Source: Chlorobium ferrooxidans DSM 13031
Lineage (GTDB): Bacteria > Bacteroidota > Chlorobiia > Chlorobiales > Chlorobiaceae
DNA: 64,000 nucleotides
NCBI RefSeq assembly: GCF_000168715.1
Contig: NZ_AASE01000002.1
Coordinates: 177,424 to 241,423, forward strand
Direction of reading: 5' to 3'
How positions within the stretch are numbered: the stretch's first letter is position 1; each line of letters opens with the position of its first letter. The notes below the pieces were generated by a model that searched no databases, was not told the DNA's origin, and worked only from the letters and a program-made list of their open reading frames with translations. This document shows, piece after piece, positions 63,652 through 64,000 of this stretch. The translations under genes and the position numbers were made by a program.

Positions 63652-64000
63652 CTATTTTTTCCGGGCTGTCGAAAAATTGTGATCCAGAGTAATACCCTCT
63701 TCAAAGGCGTACCACAACTCCTGACAGGGGAAATTGCATTCGTAGAGCGCCTTGCCGATAATAACCGAATCAACACCGTATGGTTTCAGCTCAAGAAGCC
63801 GCTTCATATCCTCGGCATTGGTTACGCCACCGGAAGCCGTAATTTTCATGCCTGCCCGCTCGGCAAACCTTTTGGTGCTTTCATATCCGAATCCCTGCAT
63901 CATGCCGTCACGGGAGATGTCGGTATAGATCACCCGTTCAATGCCCATCGACTTCATCTGAAGCGCAAGATCAAAATCCTTAAGGCCGCTGCTCTCTGTC
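63652..64000 (-). CDS. hisA: HisA (ProFAR isomerase), C-terminal part
   Basis: The C-terminal 115 residues of a histidine-pathway (beta-alpha)8 isomerase; the N-terminus lies beyond the right edge. YTDISRDG carries the second catalytic aspartate, followed by ITASGGVTNAEDM and VDSVIIGKALYE, the second phosphate-binding loops. No other his gene is in the window. It lies 55 bp upstream of scpB in the same direction. Confidence 0.88.
   Translation of the reverse strand, partial: TESSGLKDFDLALQMKSMGIERVIYTDISRDGMMQGFGYESTKRFAERAGMKITASGGVTNAEDMKRLLELKPYGVDSVIIGKALYECNFPCQELWYAFEEGITLDHNFSTARKK

Overview
The window looks like a chromosomal segment of a green sulfur bacterium (Chlorobiaceae; Chlorobium/Pelodictyon type). 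This rests on gene content and order (hisA-scpB-rluB, a tsaC/polyprenol-kinase pair, ppx next to a pabB-pabC fusion, smc-HAD-nusB-nth), a B12/radical SAM protein of the BchE type, and mid-range GC. It is an inference, because no marker RNA gene is present. No tRNA, rRNA, CRISPR array, complete insertion sequence or prophage was seen.

Region 1 (1-33647) is one long minus-strand surface-glycan locus whose genes mostly overlap or lie within a few bases of each other. Its 5' part encodes a Wza-like outer-membrane exporter with several SLBB units, a Wzz-like chain-length protein, a WecA/MraY-like lipid-carrier phosphoglycosyltransferase and a PglK/MsbA-like ABC exporter. Next comes a pseudaminic-acid-type set: pseB, pseC, a sugar O-methyltransferase, pseF, pseI and pseG, with a GNAT acetyltransferase further on as pseH candidate. 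After that is a less familiar block: an ATP-grasp ligase, a methyltransferase, a NodB-like deacetylase, a divergent DegT-type protein, a 681-residue aldolase fusion, an SpsF-like cytidylyltransferase, an unrecognised GT-B-like protein, a Gfo/Idh/MocA oxidoreductase and a DegT aminotransferase. The distal part holds dTDP-deoxysugar tailoring genes (RmlC, FdtA/WxcM-like cupin, two SDR enzymes, Zn-finger methyltransferases, a DegT aminotransferase) and glycosyltransferases.

Region 2 (33648-42309) holds a repeat-rich 655-bp gap, recQ, a BchE-like B12/radical SAM protein, and a probable nitrosative-stress operon on the minus strand (Rrf2 regulator, 4Fe-4S protein, TPR protein, hcp) with a palindromic operator candidate upstream of the regulator.

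Region 3 (42310-54105) is mostly plus-strand: a methyltransferase, a haem-binding protein, a Gly-rich repeated outer-membrane protein, an S2P-type protease, folP, an isolated minus-strand ORF6N gene, smc, a HAD phosphatase, nusB and nth. Region 4 (54106-64000) holds a small hypothetical gene, the pabB-pabC fusion, ppx, a polyprenol/phytol kinase-like gene, tsaC/sua5, a helix-hairpin-helix/barrel protein, rluB, scpB and the 3' part of hisA.

From about 31.5 kb on, intergenic spaces are full of short dispersed repeats of at least seven families, often combined as mosaics. One supplies the apparent start codon of the Wzz-like gene and another abuts recQ, whose frame reads through upstream without a standard start. 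The most interesting items are the aldolase-fusion block, the full pse pathway, these repeat/gene-start collisions and the threefold Gly-rich barrel protein.
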